The position numbers and the translations under genes were made by a program. DNA of 8,984 bases from Coriobacteriales bacterium (lineage in GTDB: Bacteria > Actinomycetota > Coriobacteriia > Coriobacteriales > UBA8131). The notes beneath the pieces are model-generated. The model had not been told where the DNA came from. It saw only the letters and a program-made list of their open reading frames with translations, and ran no database searches. This document shows positions 1 through 6,242 of the stretch, piece after piece. The stretch covers positions 1 through 8,984 of the forward strand of contig JAIRZP010000138.1 in assembly GCA_031267175.1 (NCBI GenBank), in the 5' to 3' direction. Positions within the stretch are counted from its first letter, which is position 1; each line of letters begins with the position of its first letter.

Positions 1-1126
1 TTCTGCGCACGACGACCCGATAGCGGATGAAGAACTCACACCCCAACATGAAGAAGAGGATGATGCCAATGAGCAGGTCTGAGGCCGAGGCCGGTATCTT
101 GTAGATGGTCTGGATGGTGTTGGAGCCGCGCTCCAGCATGGCGATGAAGACCGACACCACCACCATGCCGTAAGGGTTCATCTTGGCGAGCCAGGCCACC
201 ATGATGGCGGTAAAGCCCACGCCGCCCGTTATGCCCTCGGTAATCGTATAGTCCGCGCCAGCAAACTGCAACATGCCCACGAGCCCGCAGAGCGCACCGG
301 AGATGAACATCGTACGCATGATGACACGCTTGACGTTGATGCCCGCGTAACGGGCCGTGTCCTGGCTCTTGCCCACGACGGTAACCTCGTAGCCCTGCTT
401 GGTCTTGTTGAAGTAGAACCAGGCCACGACCACGAGCACCAGGGCTACAATCCAGCCCCAATGCACGCCCAGCACCTGTTCGAGCCTGCCGCCCGGCACG
501 AGCATGGGCATCTTGGGAAAACTGCTGCCCGGTGCCTTCCAGGGGCCGTTCATCAAGAACTTGAGAAACGCCAGGGCCACGTAGTTGAGCATCAGGGTGA
601 AGAGGGTCTCGTTGGTGTTCCACTTGGCCTTGAAAAAGGCGGGGATGAGGCCGTAGATGCCACCGGCAACCATGCCGGCCACGAGCATCAGCCCTATCAG
701 CACGGGGGTGGAGAACACCTCGGCGGTAAAGAAGCCGAAGAGACCGGCCGCCATGGCACCGACCATGATCTGTCCCTCGCCACCGATATTCCAGAACTGC
801 ATCTTAAAGGCCAGGGCCAGGGCCAGCGAGGTGATGAGCAGGGGCACGGTGAGCTTGATGGTCTCCCGGATAACGGTGGGCGAGCCCCAGGCTCCCACGA
901 CCATGTCCACGTACACGCTGAAGGGATTATGGCCGAGGGCGAGGATGAGCAGACCACCGGTGAGCAGCGCCAGCACAAAGGCTATGCCCCGGTAGCACCA
1001 TGCCCGCCGCGTTGAGAGGTCGTCGCGCTTGACCATGCGGATGAGCGGCTCTTTGCCTTTGGTGCTCCCCTCGGCTTTGGTGCTGCGGATGAGCGGCTTT
1101 CTGTCTTTGGCCTCTTTCTGGCTCAC
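1..1126 (-). CDS. BMP-type ABC importer, first permease subunit (partial, C-terminus cut by window edge)
   Basis: Inner-membrane permease of the branched-chain/ribose/nucleoside permease family (BPD_transp_2). 375 codons are visible with no stop, so only the last residues are probably missing (relatives are about 350-370 aa). The family hallmark FWNIGGEGQ lies at residues 111-119. Hydrophobic segments are visible near residues 46-66, 84-104, 116-137, 141-165, 222-240, 270-290, 300-325 and 351-367. The chosen start is GTG at 1126: it overlaps the ATPase stop (GTGA, 4 bp) and has GGAAAGG upstream, which points to translational coupling. A later ATG (MVKRDD, base 1036) is closer to where relatives begin; the GTG start adds about 30 charged residues containing a repeated PLIR motif. 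It should pair with a second permease beyond base 1 and with the ATPase and lipoprotein upstream. Family assignment is firm; substrate is inferred. Confidence 0.93.
   Translation of the reverse strand, partial: MSQKEAKDRKPLIRSTKAEGSTKGKEPLIRMVKRDDLSTRRAWCYRGIAFVLALLTGGLLILALGHNPFSVYVDMVVGAWGSPTVIRETIKLTVPLLITSLALALAFKMQFWNIGGEGQIMVGAMAAGLFGFFTAEVFSTPVLIGLMLVAGMVAGGIYGLIPAFFKAKWNTNETLFTLMLNYVALAFLKFLMNGPWKAPGSSFPKMPMLVPGGRLEQVLGVHWGWIVALVLVVVAWFYFNKTKQGYEVTVVGKSQDTARYAGINVKRVIMRTMFISGALCGLVGMLQFAGADYTITEGITGGVGFTAIMVAWLAKMNPYGMVVVSVFIAMLERGSNTIQTIYKIPASASDLLIGIILFFMLGCEFFIRYRVVVRR
1036..1098 (-). repeat. 15-bp in-frame direct repeat in the permease N-terminus
   Basis: TGCGGATGAGCGGCT occurs at 1036-1050 and again at 1084-1098 (plus-strand reading), exactly 48 bp apart, that is 16 codons. 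It encodes the repeated PLIR motif of the predicted N-terminal extension, once as KPLIRSTK and once as EPLIRMVK. This looks like an in-frame duplication that lengthened the protein ahead of the family's usual start. Confidence 0.75.
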
Positions 1127-2823
1127 GACTCGCGCCTTTCCGCTCCATCGCCGTGTCCGTCGCTCGCCACGCGCTGTTTGCTGTCAGGATCGTCGCCCAA
1201 CCCGCTGCCAGGCCCCTCGCCTGGTCTCACGCCCTGCATCTGAAGATCCAGTCTGAGTTGCTCAGGCGGCGGCGCTCCCTCTCCCTCAGACGCGCGGGAA
1301 AGATCCTGCACCATCATCAGGCCGACCTCCTCTTTGGTAACCGTGCGAGGGTCAACGACGCCGGAGACCCTGCCGCCGCTCAGCACGAGGAGCCGGTCGG
1401 AGAGTTCGAGCAGCACGTCCAGGTCCTCCCCGATAAAGACCACGGCCACGCCCCTTTTCTTCTGCTCATTGAGGAGGTCGTATATCTTGTACGAGGAGTT
1501 GATGTCCAGGCCTCGCACCGGATAGGCGACCATGAGCACCGTGGGATCCTGCGCTATCTCGCGGCCTATCAGCACCTTTTGTACGTTGCCGCCGGAGAGC
1601 CGCCCCACGATGGCGCCGGGCCCGGTCGCAACGATCTCCAGCTGCTCGATAAGGTATTCGGCCAGCGCGCGCGGACGCTTGCGGTCGACGAAGGGGCCTC
1701 TGCCGTTTTTATAACTGCGGAGCATGACGTTGTCGGTAATATCCAGAGAGGCCACAAGGCCCATGCCGAGCCGATCCTCGGGAACAAAGGCCATGGAGAT
1801 GCCCTTGCTTGAGACAACATCCGGCTTGAGCCCGAGGATGGGCTCCATGACCGACTCCCCCTCGTACTCGCTTTTCATCAATACGGCACCGCCGATGCTG
1901 GGGTACAGGCCCGCCACCGACTCACAGAGCTCCTTTTGTCCACTGCCGGCAATGCCAGCGATGCCGAGTATCTCGCCACCAAACACAGAAAAGCTCACTT
2001 TGTCCAGGGCCTTGAATCCCTCGGCATTGAGACAGCTGAGGTCCACCACCTGCAGGCGTTCCTCGCCCGCGGGCCGCTCGGGCCGCTCTATCCTCAGGCT
2101 TATCGGGCGGCCAACCATCATCTCGGTCAGCTCTGCCTGCCCGGTATCCCGGGTGTTGATCGTGGCGATATATTCGCCTTTTCGCAGCACCTCTACCCGG
2201 TCTGACACGGCCATGACCTCGCCCAGTTTATGGGTGATGAGGATGAGCGACTTGCCATCATCCTTCATCTTGCGCATAACCGCAAAGAGCTTCTCGATCT
2301 CATGGGGCGTCAGCACGGCCGTGGGCTCATCGAGTATCAGGATGCTCGCTCCGCGGTAGAGTATCTTGATTATCTCAACGGTCTGCTTCTCCGAGACCGA
2401 CATGGCATAGACCTTCTTGGCGGGGTCTATCTCAAAGCCGTAGCGCTGTGCCAGGGCGGCTACATCGGCCTCGATGCGTTTTTTGCTCATGGATACGCTG
2501 CCTGGCTGACCCAAAACGATGTTCTCGGCTGCCGAGAACACCTCTACGAGCTTGAAGTGCTGATGAATCATGCCAATGCCCAGGTTAGCGGCGTCTTTTG
2601 GCGAGCGAATCATCACCCTCTTGCCGTGGACGAAGATCTCTCCGGAATCGGGGAAGTAAATGCCCGAGAGCATGTTGACGAGCGAGGTCTTGCCGCTGCC
2701 GTTCTCTCCCAGGAGTGCCAGTATCTCGCCTCGCCTCAGGTCAAGGCTCACGTCATTAATGGCACAGACCCTGCCAAAGGTCTTGGTGATATGCTCCATG
2801 CAAACCGCAGCGGTGTCCGTCAT
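1123..2823 (-). CDS. BMP-type ABC importer ATP-binding subunit (two nucleotide-binding domains)
   Basis: Cytoplasmic ATPase powering the importer, 566 aa, with two ABC domains in one chain as in RbsA/YufO-type proteins (usually about 510 aa). Domain 1 (about 1-240) has Walker A GENGSGKT at 39-46, a Q-loop (IHQHF), a signature altered to MSVSEKQ at 141-147, Walker B ILILDEPT near 160-168, and the switch His in LITHKL. Domain 2 (about 260-505) has a lysine-less Walker A equivalent GIAGSGQK at 290-297, a good signature LSGGN at 409-413, and a Walker B-like VLMVAYPVRGLD lacking the usual Glu. The two halves thus appear to form one active and one degenerate site. About 55 residues after the second domain are a Gly/Pro/Glu/Asp-rich tail. 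ATG at 2823 is preferred over TTG at 2829 because AAGGA sits 8 nt upstream of the ATG but only 2 nt from the TTG. Its stop overlaps the permease start. Confidence 0.95.
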   Translation of the reverse strand: MTDTAAVCMEHITKTFGRVCAINDVSLDLRRGEILALLGENGSGKTSLVNMLSGIYFPDSGEIFVHGKRVMIRSPKDAANLGIGMIHQHFKLVEVFSAAENIVLGQPGSVSMSKKRIEADVAALAQRYGFEIDPAKKVYAMSVSEKQTVEIIKILYRGASILILDEPTAVLTPHEIEKLFAVMRKMKDDGKSLILITHKLGEVMAVSDRVEVLRKGEYIATINTRDTGQAELTEMMVGRPISLRIERPERPAGEERLQVVDLSCLNAEGFKALDKVSFSVFGGEILGIAGIAGSGQKELCESVAGLYPSIGGAVLMKSEYEGESVMEPILGLKPDVVSSKGISMAFVPEDRLGMGLVASLDITDNVMLRSYKNGRGPFVDRKRPRALAEYLIEQLEIVATGPGAIVGRLSGGNVQKVLIGREIAQDPTVLMVAYPVRGLDINSSYKIYDLLNEQKKRGVAVVFIGEDLDVLLELSDRLLVLSGGRVSGVVDPRTVTKEEVGLMMVQDLSRASEGEGAPPPEQLRLDLQMQGVRPGEGPGSGLGDDPDSKQRVASDGHGDGAERRES

Positions 2824-2854
2824 AGACAAGTTCCTTTTGTATCCTTCAAATCGA

Positions 2855-2895
2855 CGAGCAGCCGGAGGTACGGTGGTGTCCTCTCCGGCTGCTCG
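2855..2895 (-). promoter_or_regulatory. Strong intercistronic hairpin between lipoprotein and ATPase genes
   Basis: CGAGCAGCCGGAG (2855-2867) and its exact reverse complement (2883-2895) form a perfect 13-bp, GC-rich stem around a 15-nt loop. No run of T follows on the minus strand, so it is not a classical intrinsic terminator. In importer operons such a structure behind the binding-protein gene often stabilises the upstream mRNA or trims transcription, giving excess binding protein over ATPase. That role is inferred here. Confidence 0.7.
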
Positions 2896-2972
2896 GCTGT
2901 GTTCTGTCCCTCACGCTGTGCCTGCCAGTACGCTGCAACGGCACTCACGCTCTGGCTTGCACGCTGACGTTG

Positions 2973-4166
2973 CTACTCGATAACGGTACAGCCGGTGATG
3001 ATGTAGTTCCAGGAAGGCGCTGAGGCTTCCTCCTGCTCCTTATAATACTCGCCTGCCGGTATGTCGATGCTCACCGGGTTGTTGTCAAAGTCCACTCCGG
3101 AACCAACGAGCGGGCCGGCAAAGACCTTGAGACTGCCATCCTTGATGGCCGCGGCGGCCTCGTCTATGGCTGCCTGGGTGCCATCGGCGGCAATAGGTGT
3201 GTTAAGCGGGCTGAGGTAGACCACGTTGTCGGCGATACCCTTGCACCAGTCAACCGGAATCTCGGTGCCCTCAACAAGCGCGCTCACGGCCTCGGTGAGG
3301 TAGATGCTCCAGTCGATGCGGGCAGAGATGAGCGAGGCGTTGGGCGCGGCGGAGATCATGTCGTTGTTATAGCCAACCTGCCATCTGCCGTTCTCCTCGG
3401 CAGTGGTGGCCGGTGCGGTGGAGTCCGAGTGCTGGGAGATAACATCGCAGCCCCGATCGATGAGGGCCTTGGCTACCTGCGACTCAACCGTGGGGTCGTT
3501 CCAGGAGTTGGTGTACATGATGTCCATGGTCACCTCGGGGTTGACGCTCTTGGCTCCCAGATAGAACGCCGTGTAGCCGCTGATGACCTCCGCAAAGGGA
3601 AAGGCCGCCACGTAGCCGAGCTGGTTGCTCTCGGTCTTAAGGCCCGCGGCTATGCCGGCCAGATAGCGTCCCTCATAGATGGAGGCGAAGTAGTTGTGAA
3701 AATTGGGGAGGCCGGAGCTTGCGGCCTGAAAGCCGGTGGCGTGGCAGAACTGCACCTCGGGATACTCCGCCGCTATCTCCTTGACGTAGTCCTCAAAGCC
3801 AAAGCTGGTGGCAAAGATGATGTTGCAGCCGGCGTCCACCAGCTCGCGCAGAGCGGTATCGCATTCCGCGCCCTCCGGCACGTTGTACTTGCTGATGATT
3901 TGGTCAGCGCTGAGCCCAAGGTTGGCCTGCATCTGTTGCGTGCCAAGATCGTGGTTGTAGGTATAGCCCATGTCGCTGGGGTCTGAGATGTGTACGAATC
4001 CTACCTTGATGGTTTCATAGCTGGGTCCTGTAGCTGCTACCGGCTCTGTTCCGCCGCCGCTGCTGCCACTGCCACTTGAGGCCGCGGGTTCGCCGCAACC
4101 AACCAGCATGAACGCCGACAGCGCCAGTAGTACGGACAGTACGAGTGCGAGTGCCTTCTTCTTCAT
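2973..4166 (-). CDS. BMP-family substrate-binding lipoprotein of ABC importer
   Basis: Extracytoplasmic binding protein of the basic membrane protein/PnrA family (COG1744 type), 397 aa. It has a lipoprotein signal peptide: lysines at 2-4, a hydrophobic core, and lipobox LVGC with the lipidated cysteine at 24, then a Ser/Gly linker to about residue 40. Family-like stretches are the opening strand VGFVHISDPSDMG, IIFATSFGFEDY, EYPEVQFCHATGF, EGRYLAGIAAG and DVISQHSDST. ATG at 4166 is chosen because GGAGGA lies 5 nt upstream and the signal peptide begins there; the longer reading upstream is unstructured and lacks a signal. It is the first gene of the importer operon, 149 bp ahead of the ATPase. 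Family members of known function bind purine nucleosides (PnrA of Treponema, NupN of lactococci); the cargo here is inferred and could be another small molecule. Confidence 0.93.
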   Translation of the reverse strand: MKKKALALVLSVLLALSAFMLVGCGEPAASSGSGSSGGGTEPVAATGPSYETIKVGFVHISDPSDMGYTYNHDLGTQQMQANLGLSADQIISKYNVPEGAECDTALRELVDAGCNIIFATSFGFEDYVKEIAAEYPEVQFCHATGFQAASSGLPNFHNYFASIYEGRYLAGIAAGLKTESNQLGYVAAFPFAEVISGYTAFYLGAKSVNPEVTMDIMYTNSWNDPTVESQVAKALIDRGCDVISQHSDSTAPATTAEENGRWQVGYNNDMISAAPNASLISARIDWSIYLTEAVSALVEGTEIPVDWCKGIADNVVYLSPLNTPIAADGTQAAIDEAAAAIKDGSLKVFAGPLVGSGVDFDNNPVSIDIPAGEYYKEQEEASAPSWNYIITGCTVIE

Positions 4167-4189
4167 TGCATTCCTCCGGATTCTCTCCC

Positions 4190-4210
4190 GGCTGCACCTG
4201 AACGGCAGCC
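4190..4210 (-). promoter_or_regulatory. Small hairpin in the lipoprotein mRNA leader
   Basis: GGCTGC (4190-4195) and GCAGCC (4205-4210) form a perfect 6-bp stem with a 9-nt loop. It ends 12 nt before the GGAGGA ribosome binding site (4172-4177) of the lipoprotein gene. It may influence translation or mRNA stability, but a 6-bp stem can occur by chance. Confidence 0.35.
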
Positions 4211-4530
4211 AATTCCTTCCAACAAAAGCTCTCGCCGTGCGACGATCTTCTGCGTCCGCCTTGTGCGGCCTCAGAAAGCAGCCTTGCTTGACGAGAGAGC
4301 GCGACTCGCTACACCGTTTGCTGGCGTATGAACTATGTTGTAGTGCTGTAGGAGTGCATGAGAACACGATACAGCATTTTGTAGGTGATGTGTGCGAGGT
4401 GAGGTAACAGAATGAGATTTTGCGAGATATTTTTCTGCGAGAGGTGTTGCGTAAGGGGCGGGAGAGATTGAGGGCTGTTGATCAGAGAAGGAAAGATTGG
4501 TGACAGTAGCATCACATACCATTGCAATAC

Positions 4531-4569
4531 GGCTTACTTTTTGTTAAGGTAAGCCTCTACAATCATAGT
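4531..4569 (+). promoter_or_regulatory. vapBC promoter with overlapping palindromic operator
   Basis: GGCTTAC (4531-4537) is repeated in inverted form as GTAAGCC (4549-4555), a perfect 7-bp inverted repeat with an 11-bp spacer. A plausible promoter overlaps it: TTGTTA (4541-4546), a 17-bp spacer, then CATAGT (4564-4569). TACAAT at 4558-4563 is an alternative -10. The antitoxin ATG follows at 4603. Type II toxin-antitoxin operons are usually repressed by the antitoxin or the complex at such sites; binding here is inferred. Confidence 0.55.
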
Positions 4570-4602
4570 AGTATTCAGATGATTCGTAAGAAGGGAAGCT
4601 CC

Positions 4603-4848
4603 ATGTATGCTGCTACACTCACATCAAAGGGCCAGATTGTTGTTCCCGCAGGGTTGAGGGCAAAGGCTGGGCTCAAGGCGGGAGACCGTCTCGAGTTCGA
4701 GTACGACAAGGGCACAAAAGCGCTGGTAATGCGTAGGGCAGAGACGATAGACGAGGTCTCGAAGCGGCTGTCCGGATACCTGCGGCCCGGCACCACACCA
4801 CTCGGAGATGCGGCAGAGTTCTATGCCAGGCGTAAGGCGAGGGCCTGA
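4603..4848 (+). CDS. vapB: AbrB-fold antitoxin of a VapBC-type toxin-antitoxin pair
   Basis: An 81-aa SpoVT/AbrB-family DNA-binding protein. Its N-terminal swapped-hairpin barrel signature is clear: TSKGQIVVP at residues 7-15, then the helix-turn stretch to GDRLEF (27-32). The C-terminal half (about 45-81) is charged and probably the flexible part that wraps and inhibits the toxin. ATG at 4603 is chosen because AGGGA lies 7 nt upstream and family members begin at this point; the longer reading from TTG at 4522 would run through the promoter and palindrome. The stop lies 2 bp before the toxin start, so the two are cotranscribed. Likely role: neutralise the PIN toxin and repress the operon through the upstream inverted repeat. 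Confidence 0.88.
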   Translation: MYAATLTSKGQIVVPAGLRAKAGLKAGDRLEFEYDKGTKALVMRRAETIDEVSKRLSGYLRPGTTPLGDAAEFYARRKARA

Positions 4849-4850
4849 CG

Positions 4851-5261
4851 ATGGCTGCGGTAGTTGATGGCTCGCTTGACACGAACGTACTTCTCAGACT
4901 CGCGCTGAGAGAGATTCCCGAGCAGTATGAACGCGCAAAACGGCTCATCGAGAGGCCGGGAGCGCGCTTCAGAGTTTCCGACACTGCGATAATCGAGTTT
5001 GCCTACGCATTGAGCGCACACTACGGATTCAGTCGGGTGCAGGTGGCTGACGCTATCTCCAGCATGGGAGCACTAGCTTCGATTATCTGTGAGCGAGCAT
5101 TCTTCAATGCGGTAGTTGAGCAGTACGTCGCGCACCCCAAACTCTCATTTGAGGACTGTTATCTCGCCGAGAAAGCCAAAGTAGATGACGCACTCCCGCT
5201 TTGGACCTTCGACCGCAAGTTGGCAAGACAAAGTGAGCACACGCAAGAGGTTCCCGTCTGA
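4851..5261 (+). CDS. vapC: PIN-domain ribonuclease toxin (VapC-like)
   Basis: A 136-aa PIN-domain protein, the usual toxin length. The four acidic positions of the metal-dependent RNase active site are all visible: Asp10 in LDTNVLL, Glu49 in IIEFAYAL, Asp102 in FEDCYLAEKA and Asp121 in TFDRKL. The toxin therefore looks intact rather than decayed. In the VapC family this fold cleaves specific tRNAs or rRNA and stops translation until the antitoxin is restored; the target here cannot be read from sequence. The ATG lies 2 bp after the antitoxin stop, with GAGGG about 7 nt upstream, typical of translational coupling. It converges on the GntR regulator, 58 bp away. Confidence 0.92.
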   Translation: MAAVVDGSLDTNVLLRLALREIPEQYERAKRLIERPGARFRVSDTAIIEFAYALSAHYGFSRVQVADAISSMGALASIICERAFFNAVVEQYVAHPKLSFEDCYLAEKAKVDDALPLWTFDRKLARQSEHTQEVPV

Positions 5262-5319
5262 TACATTGAGCCCTGACCGCATCAGAACAATTGCGTTTGC
5301 ACTCTAGCTCCGCCCGCTC
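5262..5319. other. Short convergent intergenic gap
   Basis: 58 bp between the ends of the toxin gene (plus) and the regulator gene (minus). I see no GC stem followed by a T-run on either strand, so no intrinsic terminator can be named. Confidence 0.5.
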
Positions 5320-6042
5320 TTACGTCACCACCCCAGACTGCTCTGCTCCGTCCATGACAATGCTGCGGCCCCAGTCTATGATGGCGGAAACGGTGCTTGC
5401 GGCGGCCTCGGCATTGCCAGCCTCCAGATGCTCGCAGAGTGTGGTGAGCTGGCGCACCCGCTCCTCCCTGGTGCTCCGTTCGTAGACGCGGCGGAAGAGT
5501 GCCACATACAGCGGGCGGTAGGCCTGGATGTTAAGCGGATAGATGATGTTGCCGGAGGCTATCGCCAGCAGGTGATAGAACTCGGCTGTGGCCTCGGCCA
5601 GTGCCTTGAGATCCTCAGTGGTGGCGATTGTCCCGAGCTGGCCACGCAGTTCGGCCAGGTCTCCAGGGTCGCTGCGGCGCGCGGCCAGCTCGGCCAGATG
5701 CCGCTCGATGGTAGTGCGCACCTCATAGATGGAGCTGAGCATAACGGGGTCAAGGTGTCCGTTATTGTACTCGATGACCGCTGTGAGCGTCTCCATGCGA
5801 CCACGACGCTTATAGTCCACCACAAAGGTGCCTTTGCGCGGGACGACCTCTACAAAGCCGGTGCGCACGAGTTCGCGGATGCCGCCGTTGATGACCGCCC
5901 GTGAAACACCCATTCTCTGCGCCAGCTCGCGCTCCGGTGGCAGTTTTACCCCTACGGCAAGCGCTCCGGAGAGTATGTCATCGCGCAACTCGCGTACAAA
6001 GAGCTCTTTGAGCGACGGGGCTTCCAGTTTCCTGAAGGGCAT
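5320..6042 (-). CDS. GntR-family transcriptional regulator, FadR/FCD-type
   Basis: A 240-aa one-component regulator. The N-terminal winged helix-turn-helix (about residues 10-76) shows the GntR pattern: LSGALAVGVKLPPERELA, then GVSRAVI and the wing GTFVV. The all-helical ligand domain (about 90-235) resembles FCD/FadR-C, with YEVRTTIERHLAELAARR, YHLLAIASGN and CEHLEAGNAEAAA. The last His usually found in metal-binding FCD proteins is replaced in SAIIDWG, so the ligand mode may differ. The start is ATG 6042: AAGGAG lies 12 nt upstream (plus bases 6055-6060). ATG 6093 is excluded because it lies in the -10 region of the gene's own promoter; ATG 6069 has no SD. It is divergent from the FAD oxidoreductase/reductase operon, which it probably controls, and ligands in the family are small carboxylates or acyl compounds. 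The inducer is unknown. Confidence 0.92.
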   Translation of the reverse strand: MPFRKLEAPSLKELFVRELRDDILSGALAVGVKLPPERELAQRMGVSRAVINGGIRELVRTGFVEVVPRKGTFVVDYKRRGRMETLTAVIEYNNGHLDPVMLSSIYEVRTTIERHLAELAARRSDPGDLAELRGQLGTIATTEDLKALAEATAEFYHLLAIASGNIIYPLNIQAYRPLYVALFRRVYERSTREERVRQLTTLCEHLEAGNAEAAASTVSAIIDWGRSIVMDGAEQSGVVT

Positions 6043-6085
6043 GGGTGGTCCAATCTCCTTATAACGCATGGGCAATGTAGGTGCA

Positions 6086-6119
6086 TATACCATATACCAA
6101 AAGACGCGCGAACCGTCAA
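6086..6119 (-). promoter_or_regulatory. Promoter of the GntR regulator with overlapping tandem TATACCA elements
   Basis: On the minus strand TTGACG (plus 6114-6119) is followed after exactly 17 bp by TATATG (plus 6091-6096), a good vegetative promoter. A perfect 2 x 7-bp tandem repeat, TATACCATATACCA on the plus strand (6086-6099), lies over the -10 box. Its complement TGGTATA is the half-site style of FadR-type GntR operators, so autoregulation is likely. The position also rules out translation from the ATG at 6093. Confidence 0.65.
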
Positions 6120-6188
6120 TATTAACTTTCTGCCGCCTGTTCCTTGACTTTACGTTGCATTCTTGTTACTCTCTTGCTATGTGGTTTC

Positions 6189-6199
6189 TGGTATAGCCA
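6189..6199 (+). promoter_or_regulatory. Putative FadR-type operator/extended -10 ahead of the redox operon
   Basis: TGGTATAGCCA matches the FadR/PdhR/LldR-type operator pattern TGGTnnnACCA at 7 of 8 defined positions, and shares TGGTATA with the tandem elements in front of the regulator gene. The TGnTATAGC inside it could be an extended -10, though no good -35 lies 17 bp upstream. TTGCAT (6155-6160) with TATGTG (6178-6183), 17 bp apart, is an alternative weak promoter that would place this site near +1. Either reading suits repression by the divergent regulator. Confidence 0.45.
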
Positions 6200-6242
6200 A
6201 CAAAACCTCACCGCTACGGATCCTGAGACGAGGCTGAACAGC

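Larger units (their letters stand above)
4167..4602. other. Divergent non-coding region between importer operon and toxin-antitoxin operon
   Basis: About 435 bp without a credible gene; the open frames here lack ribosome binding sites and family-like sequence. The central part (about 4330-4600) is richer in A+T than the flanking genes. On the minus side it holds the lipoprotein leader with its SD and a small hairpin; on the plus side the vapBC promoter/operator. I looked for a purine riboswitch or a T-box in the leader and could recognise none. No confident -35/-10 pair for the importer operon stands out. Confidence 0.6.

Noticed and set aside
2855..2895. Hairpin as an intrinsic terminator.
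   Set aside because: Neither strand has a T-run directly after the stem, and the downstream ATPase gene clearly belongs to the same operon.
4167..4367. A 67-residue extension upstream of the lipoprotein signal peptide.
   Set aside because: It has no family-like sequence, and the GGAGGA SD plus the signal peptide mark ATG 4166 as the start.
4167..4530. tRNA gene, T-box or purine riboswitch in the importer leader.
   Set aside because: I found no cloverleaf, no T-box sequence and none of the conserved purine-riboswitch core elements by eye.
6043..6093. Longer GntR regulator starts at ATG 6093 or ATG 6069.
   Set aside because: 6093 lies inside the -10 box of a good minus-strand promoter; 6069 has no SD. 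AAGGAG points to 6042.
6144..6242. A TTG start at 6144 would add a hydrophobic, signal-peptide-like segment to the FAD oxidoreductase.
   Set aside because: There is no ribosome binding site, the stretch overlaps promoter and operator candidates, and an in-frame stop (TAA, 6123) lies close upstream. A cytoplasmic FAD fold also does not fit ordinary export. The ATG at 6243 with GAGG is better.
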